From assembly GCA_026075535.2 (NCBI GenBank), contig AP026546.1, positions 4,836,001 to 4,900,000 of the forward strand: a stretch of DNA of 64,000 nucleotides. Direction: 5' to 3'. Shown piece by piece: positions 1 through 12,400 of the stretch. Both the position numbers and the translations under genes were made by a program. The DNA comes from Tricholoma matsutake (Eukaryota; Basidiomycota; Agaricomycetes; Agaricales; Tricholomataceae). The number at the start of each line of letters is the position of its first letter. Within the stretch, counting starts at the first letter, position 1. Under the pieces are notes generated by a model. It was not told the origin of the DNA, did no database searches, and saw nothing but the letters and a program-made list of their open reading frames with translations.

Positions 1-602
1 ACATCTGTTGCTCCTAACACCTCAGATAGAGCATTATCAGAACAAATAGACTGGGAGGAATCCAATGAGGGTCGAGGCATTTGCGAGAAAGAATGCTCCT
101 GTTGTGGAGTTTCCTATGTCAGAAAATTCACTGACAGCATTTCACTGCATGAGAAGCTTGACTGACTGCCAAAGAGCTGCCACGTTGCTTCATAAGTGCT
201 TCTGGCTGGCCAGAATTTACAAGGGAAGTTTGAAATGGATTATTGTGTCCTGCAGTGCCACTAGCACTTTGCAGATTTGGAGAACGGTTGGTATCAATGA
301 AAAACCATTTCAGCTCATGGAGACCGCTCTTGACCTTTGCCGTTATGGACTTTAGTATGTCCATTGCTACTAGCAGCATCGAGTTCAGAAAGTTATGCAT
401 GTCTTGAGTTGTTAGACTTACCTCATTGCGGACTGCTGCTCGATGTGGGATGATGCGAGTTGAAAGTCACATAGCGCCGACTCGGATCAAACCTGGATCA
501 AACAGTCATGTGGCATCAGGAAATCAAAAATATTCTTGTAACTTTTTATGTGAAAGACAAGTTTACGAATGTCCCTCCGGCACTCGGCTCGCATTGCTCA
601 CC
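1..602. other. No recognisable gene
   Basis: Short open frames occur on both strands but none shows a domain, motif or splice structure I recognise. It may be the edge of an element lying to the left of the window. Confidence 0.4.
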
Positions 603-690
603 TTGGTAAGGGGACTAGAGGGTGCCCCACATGTTTCTCCTATTTTTTACGTTTGTCCTATATTTTTCCTCACCTCTTTTGGGTTCAGAA
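603..690 (+). repeat. Gypsy LTR fragment
   Basis: The first ~80 bp match the start of the gypsy LTRs at 41447, 52260 and 63401 (TGTAAGGGGACTAG, then GTGCCCC and the CTCCTATTTTTTA stretch). The match ends abruptly near 685, so this is a truncated 5' piece. The first bases read TGG rather than TGT. Confidence 0.75.
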
Positions 691-1138
691 GCCAGCAAAA
701 ACCAAAATGCAGGATTACTGATGCTTAGTGTGTTGAAGTTGCGGTCTTTGAAAATGTGGGAAAAAACTTTTACCGTGCCTCACAACTGGTTTCAAGGAGT
801 CTGAGGAAAGCTCTGATATTTATCTAGCTTTATCAGCATAGTACTAACTTGAAGTGTCAAGAGTTTCAAAACTGTCTCGGAATCTACAACGAGGGCAACA
901 GTTCTCCTTCGGAATTGGAATATACATTGACTGACATATATTATATTTATCTACATATAACCTAACTTGAAACTAAAGGGAAGATGGCGTGATGATGCTG
1001 GTACAACTACGGGCCAAGCTCTGGACAAGCCCATTCTGTTGAATGCCTGCAAGAACAGGGGTACATCGCCTTATCATTTTTTGTTCATTTTTTGTTAGTA
1101 TGCAGTACACAGTGACAGAAGTTGTCCAGCTTATCAAA
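691..1138. other. Unassigned sequence
   Basis: AT-rich sequence without a convincing reading frame. Nothing recognised. Confidence 0.4.
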
Positions 1139-1551
1139 GCATATCCATTCATATTCTTATAGGTGGGCCGCCTATGTCAATAAATGTATTCTGTCGATTA
1201 TGAATATTTGTTCAATATTTGGGATTACTATGTCAGGACTCAATATCAGACGTGCTCAAGTCATGTGATCTGGTTCATTCTCTGAGTCAGGCTTTTCCTT
1301 TAACTTCTTGAACTTGTTTCACTCCCAGGGCCCCAACTTGAATGCATCTGTGGACTCTTTTGACATATTATAGTCCCTCACCTTCTGCCAATTGTCCTGG
1401 GATTCAAGCGCAGAGTTAGCATGGTTGCAGACTCTGTTGTTTCAAATGGCATAATATTCACCTTCACCTTCCACCCTGGGATTCGAGCACAGAGTTAGCA
1501 TGGTTGCGGACTCTGTTGTTTGACGTAACACCCCCCCTCACCTAATTGCCC
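1139..1551 (+). repeat. Plavaka-flanking repeat, uninterrupted copy
   Basis: Positions 1139-1256 match 7350-7467, and 1257-1551 match 8753-9046, so this copy is contiguous while the downstream copy is split by ~1.3 kb. The first part resembles the 3' untranslated region after the Plavaka gene (it contains AATAAATG). The second part ends in copies of a ~70 bp unit with the core CAGAGTTAGCA...GACTCTG. Confidence 0.8.
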
Positions 1552-1591
1552 AGTTCCCTGACCATCTCAGAGTCTCCTTCGAACTTTAACA

Positions 1592-2165
1592 ATGTGAACT
1601 GATCATGCCAGCTCTGATATCCATTTCACGGTTGCAATGCCCAGAGCTATTTCCTGAAAACTGTGGGAGATACATCTCTGCAGGTGTGTAAGGAAGTGCC
1701 TTCTTGGTGGTGCTTTTGGACACGGCTTTATCAGAGCTTACCCTGAAAGCCATAGGTGTGTAGGGATGGATGGATATGTTCGACTTCCTCGAGTGGTTTA
1801 ACAGCGGTGAGACTTACTCATGAAACTGATCATACCAGGTTCAATATCTGAGGCTGCAATGAAGTCTGTACTGCAAGCTTACTACCGAAAACTGTAGGAG
1901 ATACGTCTCTGCAGGTGTGTAAGAACGTGCTTTGCAGGAATTATTTTTGGATGCAATCTTTACCAGAGCTTACCCTGAAAGCCATAGGAGATAAGTCTCC
2001 ACATGTGTGTAAGGATGGGTGGATATGTTCTACCTCTGGAGTGGTCCTACGGCAGCGAAACTTATTCATGGAAATAGATCACACCAGGTCCATCATGATT
2101 ATCTGAAAGCTCAATGAAATATTTACTGCAAGTTTCCCCAAAAACGATAGGAAAAGTCCGCAAGC
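1592..2165 (+). repeat. Diverged ~235 bp tandem repeat, about 2.4 units
   Basis: The landmark GATCATRCCAG recurs near 1601, 1828 and 2077. Within units the order GAAAACTGTRGGAGATAC, CTCTGCAGGTGTGTAAG and TTACCCTGAAAGCCATAGG is kept. Unit length is about 227 then 249 bp. No reading frame is conserved through it. Confidence 0.7.
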
Positions 2166-2673
2166 AATAACCTGAGATGGTGTCCACCCTGCTATTGCTT
2201 GTGATACAGGACCAGAATGACAGACTGGGGAGCCACATACTAGTAGTCGGCCCTTGAACTCAGCACTACCAACTGCGTGGTTTTGTGCCAGCCTGAACTG
2301 ATCCCCACGGATGCTGTCCGGTTCGTCATGTTGGAGTGGAAAGCAACTTTGGCTTCTGTTCATGTGCGAGCCATTGGGATTTATGGCTGCAAGAAATGTA
2401 GTTGTTTGTCACCTACTTCTCCGAGTCTGGAATGCCTGAGAAAGGGCCTCATCTTCCCTAGCAGTGCAGGGTTGGACTCAAGGTTCTGGCAACCATCATG
2501 CATCATGCATCAGGATGTATTTTACTGTGACTTGGGCAGTAGTGATAGAATTGCTGATTTACATAGGCATTACCTTTGGAGCCATTGTCATGGTAGCCAT
2601 TGTGACTGCCAGTGAGCAGGTTTAAAAAAAAAGGCTTTTGTCTTTCTGAAGTAGTGTTGAATTGTTAACAATG

Positions 2674-5600
2674 TCCCAGTCAAACTCACTGGCACAACCT
2701 GTAGCCCATGCTCAGTTTGAACCTACCTACAGTGAACTATCATGTGACCATCAGAGCTGTAGACAGTCCTTCAGTTCACTGGCAGCACTCAACTTTCATA
2801 AGCGATCATGTCAACCCAGCAAAAAGAGGCTACAGGGCGCACTCTCCATGGCAAAGGAACATTTTGCAATTCAGAAGAAGAGACGAATCAAAGCAGCTGC
2901 AAATATTTCAACTGTAAGGATGCCTCGCTTGTCTTCCAGTTCCTCTTCTTTTGGCTCCCAAGCTAATTTCAGTTGTACTATATGCTAGGTTGGCAGTCAA
3001 GTTGCCAGCCTCAGTGCACCTGGGCCACAGTGCAACTTGACTCGTCAATCAACAAAATCCCCCAGCCCCAGCCCACCTCAGGTCACTGCAAGTTCTGCCT
3101 TTCTGAATCTGAACAACTGGGATTGTTGACGGTATTTCAGGAGACTCTAATTGACAACAATCCTGAGTTGTTGCCCTTCGATCCCAATGACAAGACTCCT
3201 TTAGCCATCAGGCGAACTCGATGGATAGGTACCCTACCGCCAGTTAGATATTGTGACATATGACCACAGCCCCCCCCCCACCCCTTGGTAAAGTGAACCT
3301 TACCGATTATATGTTTCTCTATCTTATTTCAAGGAAAGAACTTGCAGTGCCGGTTCCTGATACTTCTAGTGAATCTTCTGAGACTGCTGTGGCGCCACAG
3401 TCAATGATGCTGAGATATTTCTGTACTCCTCGAAACATCTTTGGGCTGTCTAGAAAGTTCTATGGATCGGAGTTACCATTTCATGATCCTGAAGCCTATA
3501 CATCGCAGGAACTTTGTGACATTCAATCTGATAGTTGCTCTACTGGTTCACTGGCAACTCATCCCAACCCTTCTCCAAATGACCAGCTGTTCTATCCTTA
3601 TCCAAACCAGGATGCATTCAATCTGGGTGACTGGTATTGGAATCATGGAGTTCAAAAGTCACAGGAGAACTTCAAACATCTTCTAGAGATAGTCGGTAAC
3701 CTGAGCTTCTCACCTAGTAATATCCAAAAGACAAACTGGACGGAGATTGATACTCTTCTCGCTGCTAACAAAGGGGACAGCTATCTCGAGGATGATCAGT
3801 GGTTGAGGGAGGATACAGGGTGGACCCATACCGCTATTTCAATACGTGTACCCTTCCATCATTGCATGAAAATCTCTGGTCCGCAGTGGTACCTAGCTGG
3901 AGAATTGTACCACCGGTTGATAATAGCAGTTATTTGGGAACAACTTTTGAGGGGGCTCAAGAACTTTCATTTCCAGCCATATGAGCTCCTGTGGAAACAT
4001 AGTGACCGCAAAGATGAACCAGATATCTGCATTCATGGAGAGTTATATTCCTCGGCCGCATTCCTGAAAGCACATAAAGCACTGTTGGATTCACCACCCA
4101 ACCCTGGTTGTATTGCCCCGAGAGTGATAATTGCACTCATGTTTTGGTCTGATGAGACTGTACTAACATCATTTGGCAAAACAAAACTTTGGCCTTGTTA
4201 TATGTATTTTGGAAATGAGTCCAAATACCAGCGAATGAAGCCTTCATGCAACCTGGCCAATCATATTGCTTACTTCGAAGTGGTATGATTACTCTGTCAT
4301 CTCTGTTGCTCTCAATTTTCTCATCAATCACACTTTAGCTCCCAGATTCCTTCAGAGAATTTGCGGTCAATTACACTGGTGGCAAGGGACCTAACGAGCA
4401 TTTGATGAAGCACTGTCATCGAGAGCTTTTTCATGCACAGTGGGAGATCCTTCTATATGATGAATTTCTCGAAGCTTACAAGAACAGTGCCTTGTTTGCA
4501 TGCTCCGATGGAGTCATCCAATGATTCTATCCCAGAGTATTCACATACTCTGCCGACTATCCAGAGAAGTCTGTTTTCATTCTACTTTTCCTCATCAGCC
4601 ATTTTCTGATAATAGAATTTAGAGTTTGTCTGGCATCCATTCGCCAGAATGGCAAATGTGCTTGTCCGTGTTGCCTCGTTCCCAAGTCCCAGTTTCCAGA
4701 ACTTGGCACGGAGGCTGATCTTAGGCGTCGAGTGATGATGATTTGCAAGGATTCTAATACTAGGTCCAACATCCAAGCCGCACGATCTCTCATTTACAAG
4801 AACAATTATGCGGTGAATAGTACTTATGTTGAGGATGTTTTGAAGAAAGAGTCACTTGTCCCTTCTTTGGAAAGTCACTGTCATTCAAGCACTCTATGAC
4901 TAACTGATCATCTTCATCTCAGAATGCCTTTTCAGTGTGTTTGGCTTGTTTTGGTTTTGAGTGCAATTTGATGCTGGTGGTTGATCTAATGCATGAATTT
5001 GAGCTTGGGGTATGGAAAAACATTTTTATCCACTTGATTCGCATCCTGCATGCAGTTGACCCAGCACTGGTGATTGAGTTGGATTCGAGGTAAGCTGGAC
5101 CACTGATTTGTCAATGACATTAGCTAACTATTTCTTTGAGATATTGCCAAGTTCCAACATTTGGAAGAGATAACATTCGAAAGTTTTCCAAAAATTCTTC
5201 TGAAATGAAGAAGATGGCTGCTCGTGATTTTGAAAACCTCTTGCAGGTGACTGATATTTTTTTCTCTATCACATGCTGTCAACAACGGAAGTTTCAGTGT
5301 GCCATTCCTGTTTTCGAAGGTTTGTTTCCTGAACCACATGATCAAATCATTCAAGAGCTTCTCTTTCTCTGTGCCCACTGGCATGGACTTGCCAAGCTTC
5401 GAATGCATACGGATTTCACACTGTCTATTCTCGAAGAAGTTACTATGGATCTGGGGAGCCAACTCCGCTTATTTTCTGATGCGTGTACACAGTATGCTAC
5501 ATCTGAGCTCCCTCGTGAAGAATGAGTATGGAAGCGACATGAAATTAAGAAGTCTACCCCAGAGGTTCAACCCGGTCACAATGCTAATTCCAGATTGGAT

Positions 5601-7281
5601 GTGCCACAAACAACAGCAGGTCATCAAAGGAAACAGTATAATATGCATACCTATAAGCTCCATGCACTTGGGGATTATGCAGACACGATACAAATGTATG
5701 GAACCTGTGACTCCTATAATACGGAACTGGTATGTATGAAGGTATTTGGAATATCTTCTGTATTAACATGCACTTCCCTTTAGGGTGAGTTGGAACACCG
5801 TACAGCAAAGGCATGCTATGCCCGAACAGACTGCCGGAAATATGTGCAGCAAATGGCTAAGACTGAGCATAGGCAGGCTCAAATTTGATGTATATGTGAA
5901 CAGAGCAGTGGGAAAACAACTGTCAACAATGACAAGGTCACAATCAATCCAGATGTGCACCATTCCGTAGGCCAATCAGAAAATCTCTTGGAACATGTTG
6001 GACTCTTTGTGCAGAAACATCAGGGTGACCCAGCTGTTAAGGTCATGCAGAGTCCTGTTGTTCTGTCAAATTTTTGTTGATGATTTCGATAGAATTTCAT
6101 TCCAAAATTGAAGAAACATCTTCTCCCGCAGATTAGGTTTCTGCTCACTGAACAACTGGAAGCTTCTAACACCGAAGCTACCCAGGGTGAGAAGTCGAAT
6201 CTTCTGGCATGGCAAGCAGTTACACTCAAGCATGAATGTGTGTACAAATACAACATTATGTGGAACAACTATACTCGGTATGATGTCCATTGCGATGAGG
6301 ACATCATCCACATAGGGACAAGCAGGCATTGCAACATAATGACGCTCAACCCAACATACATGCCAGGTGGTAGTGCGCCCGGTGACAGCCACCCATTCTG
6401 CTATGCTCGTGTACTCGGCATCTTTCATGCCAACATCATGTATATTGGCGCGGGAAATACAGACTACCGTCCTCACCGGCTGGAGGCATTATGGGTTCAG
6501 TGGTATAAGCTAGAAAGTGGTAATGCAACTTGGTCTGCGCGAATGTTAGACTGTGTTTCATTCCTCCCAGTGAATGATGAAAATGCTTTCGGATTTCTTG
6601 ATCCTAGTGATGTCCTTTGAGGATGCCATATCATTCCTACATTTAGGCAAGGAAGGGTCCGTGAAAATGGTGAACCTGGTCTTTCATATTGGGCCCAGGA
6701 TGTTGTTGATTGGAAATCGTACTTCATCAGTCAGTAAGCAACATTGTTTATATATACATATAAACACCAATTTCTGATTTTGAATAAGTTTTGTTGATAG
6801 GGATATGATGATGAGATATCACTGGGGTCACGGGGTTGGACATATGTATAATCAATGGAACCAATGTCAAGGGATAGCGATGGAAGCTCTTCAAGATTCT
6901 TTGAGCCCCCAAACAGAAAACCAACAAGAGGAGGGCCCAGAATGTGCTGCCAGACTTGGAGGTACAGCTGATCGATTCCCATTGGTAGAGGGCAACATGA
7001 ACACCAGGCTGGAAGAGCACCCGACCTGTAACCCTCTGTTGGGGCATGATAATCACAGTGGGGCCTTTGCCGGCTCAAATGTTAGCATGGACTTCAGGCT
7101 TGACGTGGTGGCTGGAGCAGCTGAAGGCCTGGACATGACTGACGAAGAAGTTGAGACCGATATCGATTCCAATACAGATTTCGACAGCGACTCAGACTCT
7201 GATGATTGCGAGTCACTGAGTGGCTATGAGTCCGAAGACCATCTGGAGTTACTTGCCAGGGACGAGATGTATGGCTATTGA
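2674..7281 (+). pseudogene. Plavaka-type (CACTA-like) transposase, decayed
   Basis: The translation follows the Plavaka transposase family of mushroom-forming fungi almost from end to end, in many short exons. The N-terminus (2674-2930) has a C2H2/C2HC-like finger with the SCQPSKKRLQGAL motif. The core (3300-4290) contains FYPYPNQDAFNLGDWYWNHG and the LWPCYMYFGNESKYQR block. Further core exons lie at 4341-4560, 4622-4870, 4924-5090 and 5144-5525. The C-terminal part (5540-6620, 6790-7281) ends in an acidic Asp/Ser tract and DEMYGY. The intron at 4567-4621 (GTCTG...TTTAG) restores the frame PEKVCLASI. Breaks are an in-frame TGA at 4522-4524, where the family usually has Arg, and a frame change at the poly-C run near 3270-3284. 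The protein would act in the nucleus as a DDE transposase. I judge it inactive but fairly recent, since most motifs survive. Confidence 0.88.
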
Positions 7282-7349
7282 TAGTGATGATTCATGTTTA
7301 TGATGAATATATCGGCCAGCTAGTAGAGTATATCTAAAATATTTGGCAA

Positions 7350-7467
7350 GCATATCCATTCATATTCTTATAGGCAGGCCACCTATGTCAATAAATGTAT
7401 TCTGTTGATTATGAATATTTGTTCAATATTTGGGATTACTATGTCAGGACTCGATATTGGATGCGCT
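7350..7467 (+). repeat. Plavaka-flanking repeat, split copy part 1
   Basis: This matches 1139-1256 (CATATCCATTCATATTCTTA, then AATAAATGTATTCTG). It follows the Plavaka stop directly and probably contains the transcript's 3' untranslated region and polyadenylation signal. Confidence 0.8.
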
Positions 7468-8752
7468 GATAGGTTGTCCCCTCGGCTCAAAGGCCAATTC
7501 ACCATTTCGGCCACATTCTAATCACATTGGATAACTCGCACGAGGTCCCAGAAGCAGCACAACCACTCCCAACCAAGTCTACCAAGCACGATATCATATT
7601 GAACGTGGTCGAGCATCGTCGAACATCGTCGAACACAGTCGAGCATCGTCGAGCATCATCGAACATCATCAAGCATCGTCGAACATCGTCGAGCATTGTC
7701 AAACATCATCGAATGCGGTCGAGCATCGTCGAATGCAATTGAGCATTGTCAAACATCGTCGAACGCGGTCGAGCATCATCAAACATCGTCAAATGCGGTC
7801 GAGCATCATATCGAACATGATTGAACATTGTCAAATGTGATTGAACATCATTGAGCATCGTCGAGCATCGTCGAGTGTCATCGATTGATATTGAGAGACT
7901 GTGAGCAACATCGGGCACCGCATTTGTTATCTATATGGTGGAATACCATGCACCAGGAAGTATTCCAACTTGTGCTCAAACCTGCTGATAGTAGGTCAGC
8001 CTTGTTCCAAGTCCCTATCGCACACAGAACCCGCTGGACAAATTATTGCGAGACTTAGCGCAGTTTATACACAAAGGACAGTCCCCTTTTAGTTCTATAC
8101 CCTTTATTACTCTTTCATCATATGATATATATCTTTCTTGTTTGGATTCCAGTCTCCTTTTTGGCCTTGTGCCTTAACTCATATCTTTTGCCTCATGTTC
8201 TACACATGTTCTCTAGCCTTTTTAGGTACTTTCTTTATTTTATATAAAAAGATGTACTAGATACAAAGAAATACAAGAAAGTCGTCATCTTCCTTCCAGA
8301 TCACAGTGATTTGAGAGTTCAGTTTAGTCTTATTCAGTCTGAAGTTTGGTGTTTTGTGCTAAACTTCCTTGAAATTCCTTGAAATTCCTCGCATTACACT
8401 ATTTTCACTCTCGCTTCCCTCGATTAGCCTTTTCTTCACTTCTACTACTCATCTAGTCCCCCAATCTTGTGTCCAAACATATCTGCGCACTCGAAATTCC
8501 TCAAAACCTCTTCAAAAAATATCACAACATCTTGAAAATCATTGCAACACCTCGCAAATCATCACAAGTCCTCGAAACACATTCTTTTAGCCTCGGACAG
8601 CTTCGACAAGCAGTCCTTTTATGACTATTTGATGGTCAGTCTGACAGGTGACATCTAGAGGGCCTCGCACCCTTCCTCTGACTCGTGTTATACCATCTGA
8701 AGCCTTTTTGTGGGTTTTGTTTGGGTTTCCGGGTTGAGCATCATCAGCACTT
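7468..8752. mobile_element. 1.3 kb insertion of unknown class
   Basis: The insertion is defined by comparison with the unbroken repeat at 1139-1551. Its right part, near 8655-8697, contains CCTCTGACTCGTGTTATA. This matches the reverse complement of the left edge of the insertion at ~21065-22050 inside the copia element. Both also carry short CTTGAAAT/CTCGAAA-type repeats, so they look like two copies of one family in opposite orientation. No transposase frame, clear terminal repeat or target-site duplication was found. Confidence 0.5.
7600..7885 (+). repeat. 10 bp minisatellite, TCGARCATCG-like
   Basis: About 28 units of a 10 bp word (TCGAACATCG, TCGAGCATCG and one- or two-base variants) run without spacers. 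Variants are mostly CG to CA or TG, as expected if CpG sites are decaying. It lies inside the 1.3 kb insertion. Confidence 0.85.
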
Positions 8753-9300
8753 GAGTCATGTGATCTGGTTCATTCTCTGAGTCAGGCTTTTCCTTTAACT
8801 TCTTGAACTTGTTTCACTCCCAGGGCCCCAACTTGAATGCATCTGCGGACTCTTTTGACATATTATAGTCCCTCACCTTCCACCAATTGTCCTGGGATTT
8901 GAGCGCAGAGTTAGCACGGTTGCGGACTCTGTTGTTTCAAATGGCATAATATTCACCTTCACCTTCTGCCCTGGGATTCGAGCACAGAGTTAGCATGGTT
9001 GTGGACTCTGTTGTTTGACATAACACCCCCCCTCACCTAATTGCCCTGGGATATGAGCGCATAGTTAGCACGGTTGTGGACTCTGTTTTTCAACATTGTG
9101 TACCCACCTTCCACCAAAATTATTGCTTCACATAGTGTCTGTCTTCATCTTTCTCTAAGCTTTGACCTCTGACAGTTTCTTAACTTTTTGATCGCAGATG
9201 TTGTTCAATCTTGGCGCTGTCTTTGTTCATTTACACACTTGTAATATTGAAGATAGAGTCAGCACGGTTGCGGACTCTGGTGTTTTGGGTTAGAGTTGCC
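8753..9300 (+). repeat. Plavaka-flanking repeat, split copy part 2, plus gene leader repeat
   Basis: Positions 8753-9046 match 1257-1551. Three ~70 bp units with the core CAGAGTTAGCA...GACTCTG follow one another to about 9090. Positions 9100-9300 match 14060-14230 and 14530-14660. The stretch ends just upstream of the hypothetical gene and may hold its promoter or leader. Confidence 0.7.
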
Positions 9301-9408
9301 TTCCTGTATTAGTATTGCCGCGCTTGGCTTCCGGTATGTTGATAATGGTCCATATTTTATTCTATGTTTTCTAGTAGATCTCGACTATACTTGTGGTCTC
9401 CACTTCTC

Positions 9409-12400
9409 ATGTCTTCAGCGCAATATCTCAACATTGCATGCATGTACAGTGAGGTTCCAGATGTTTACAATGGCTTGTCATTCTACGTGCCATGTGAAAC
9501 TGCTATGCACCAGCGCGGTGTTCAGATACGGGACGACACGTATGAGCTTTGGTCCCCAAATGTGGACAGTATTGATTATTATCCCAGAGTACCATTGAAG
9601 GAACTGGTGGCTTCGTATGATGGGAGCTCGCGTTATCATGATGGACAACTGGGGCCACATGACTGGACATTACATCCCCAACACTTCTATCCTCAGTGTC
9701 CATGGTTGGGCTTTTGTATGCGTCCTCCTTTTAATATTCGTAACTGGCATTCAGTGGACCCCGAACTTGTTCCTCTCCCACTGGTATGGGTGCCCTCACC
9801 ATCTGCCGCAGGCCATGGGTCTTTGAACCTTGAGTTCCTTTCGGCGTTGACCCAGCGGGCAAATTTTTTATATACTTCAATGCGTAAATTTCACACCGGT
9901 GCACCCCCGACAGATGAACTCCAAAATGCTTTAACTAATCGCCCTTTTTACCCATCACCGGAGCAAATGAATATGCTCACCAAACAGTCGGTCTGGACAT
10001 GGGAGGAGGTAGTTCTGCTCTTTGTTGGACTACAAAGGGGCCTCCGAGAGATGGAGGCTTGGTTGACCATGATGAAGTTCTGGAGGTGGCGCCAATTGAC
10101 GAGCCCCTTATTGATTACTAAGGTGCAATCTGGTCGCATTGGCGTATGGCTCAATGGAGCTGTGAAAGCTGATGGGATATGGTTGCTGCATGTCGGCGTC
10201 ATTCCTGTGTACATCATTCATTGGTACAGTGAAGGCTTGGATTTCCCATCTCCGTCACTGCCTCCTAGTACCATTCTGGATTGATGGCCTCCTGTGGACA
10301 AGCATCGACAGGATTTTGTGCATCGAACTCCTGCTGAACAGCTGAACTCGCCTGAGACAAATCCCTATCTTCAAGTTATTTCCCAAAGCGGTCCCCTGAA
10401 ATTCCTTCCGTTTTCTCTCAATCAGTTTGAAAGAGGTCCTCGCATAGAGTGTAAAGAGAAATATCGTGCTCACTCTGCGTCTTGGGCATTCTGCGTTCGA
10501 ATGCGTGAACACCAGACTCTTGATGAATCTGATGATGACATGCCATCACCTGAAGACAGTCATTCCTGCCCTCGGGTGCCATCTCCCATTGAGTACAGCA
10601 CATACCCTCCTGTCCCTCCAGAACTGCTTAATGGTGAAATGTCTGCTCAGCATCAAACCAATTCAGATTTGGGGAATGGCTGGGGTTGCTTCAATGGTTG
10701 GTGGAATCGCAACTCAGACGATGACCAAAGTGTCACTAACAGCAGTTGTCCAACCGATTTTAGTTGGGATAGTGGCTTTAACAGAGGTGGTCATTCCAGT
10801 CTTCGTACTGCCCCAGATTTAAGCGACAAATGGCATGGAACCAATTTCATTCCGGACCATGGTGTTGCCAGAGGTAGTTCTTCGGGGCGCTCGGGAAAGG
10901 ATGATCGAGGTTCAAGACAGCGCCGAGATCATTCATCAGCAAGTTACTTACATCATCGGGATGAATCCCATCACAGTAATATTGACCATGTTTGCAATTA
11001 TGATGATTGATCAGATAATTTCTGGGGAAAGCAGCCATATGAAATTTGAGCCCCTGTTACACATGATGGCCCCTTGCTGCCAGTCCACTCAACGAGGTGG
11101 AGGGAAGCGAAGAGTGCACAATCACTGCCTCTGTCTCGCTCTGCATGGGATGATCCTCCTTCTGAAGTAATGATCAAGTCATTGTCTGATTGCAGATTGG
11201 GAGAATTGGTTACTGAAGGTCCAGTGGCGTTTTATAGACCTCCGCCAGTTGCCTCTATCCGCCTTCCCAAACATGCAAAGAAAAGGAAGAACTCAAAGTC
11301 AGGTGAAGCTGTGTGGCACAGATTCATTGAGATGGATCCAGCTAAGGAACCAGGGCTGCGCTTCCTTGTGGAGGAAGGCAAGACTGCAATGGTCTTAAAA
11401 TCACTGCAAAAAGTTTCTGAAGAGGAAGCATCCTTTGAATCGGAGACTGAAACTCCTGATCAAGAACCAAGCTGGTGTACAGTATGGGATCGTCATATGC
11501 AACACCATCTTACATTCATCTGGCCATTTAATCATATGCAAGTATACTATAACCACTCTATCTTTGGTTTTCCTCTTCCCGAGATGACATTTGTCAAGAG
11601 TGAAGGCAAGAAAGGTTTCCTCCCAATCAAAAATTTCTCGTCTTGGGCATATGCTCGACCCCGCCCTACATCTAAAGATCAGGTTGGATCAGAACCATCC
11701 CTTGAAGAGTGTCACCCTAAGCCTTCACCCCAAACACCACAGCCAAGTTCTTTGACCCCTTTGTTAAATTCCTCCATGCCGGGAGCCACACCAACAACCC
11801 AGACTCACTCTCCGACTCCTCTGGCTTCATTACATTCCCCTATGCCTAGAGTCACACCGATAACCCAGATGCGCTCTTCGACCCCTCCTGCTTTGTTGCC
11901 TTCCTGTATGCCTGGAACTACACCAATAACCTGAGCATGTTCTCTGACCCCTCCAGCTTTGCTACCTTCTGGTATCCACAGAGCTACACCAGCAGCCCAG
12001 AGACGTTCTCCCACTCCCCTCACGTTTCCTTCCCTTATGGTTGGAGCTACAGCATGTAATGATCGGATGTCGCCGCATGAGGATGCAGATGCTGAGAATG
12101 TTGACTGGCCAAGTTCTTCGAGCAAGTTGCCCACAGTTGGCTTGTCTGTTAGCGATGGTGTTGGTAAATGGAATCAACACATCCAGTTGTATCTTCCTGA
12201 GGACAATCATGTCAGCGAAGAGGAACTAGACTGGGGAGATGGTTCAGAAGATGGAACTCTTGCTGTACAGAGGCATGACCCCCTCCCTCCCACTCCCTGC
12301 AATCATCAAGGTGGCTCAGACACATTGTTGCTTCACATCCAAAAGGACTCCATGGTCGTTGATACTCCCCTGAATGCTGCCTTGATCCATGCGAAGGGCA

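Noticed and set aside
7600..7885. Small open frames with repeated Ile/Val-Glu-His-Arg-Arg or Asp-Asp-Val-Arg-Arg-Cys units
   Set aside because: These are products of the 10 bp minisatellite and not genes.
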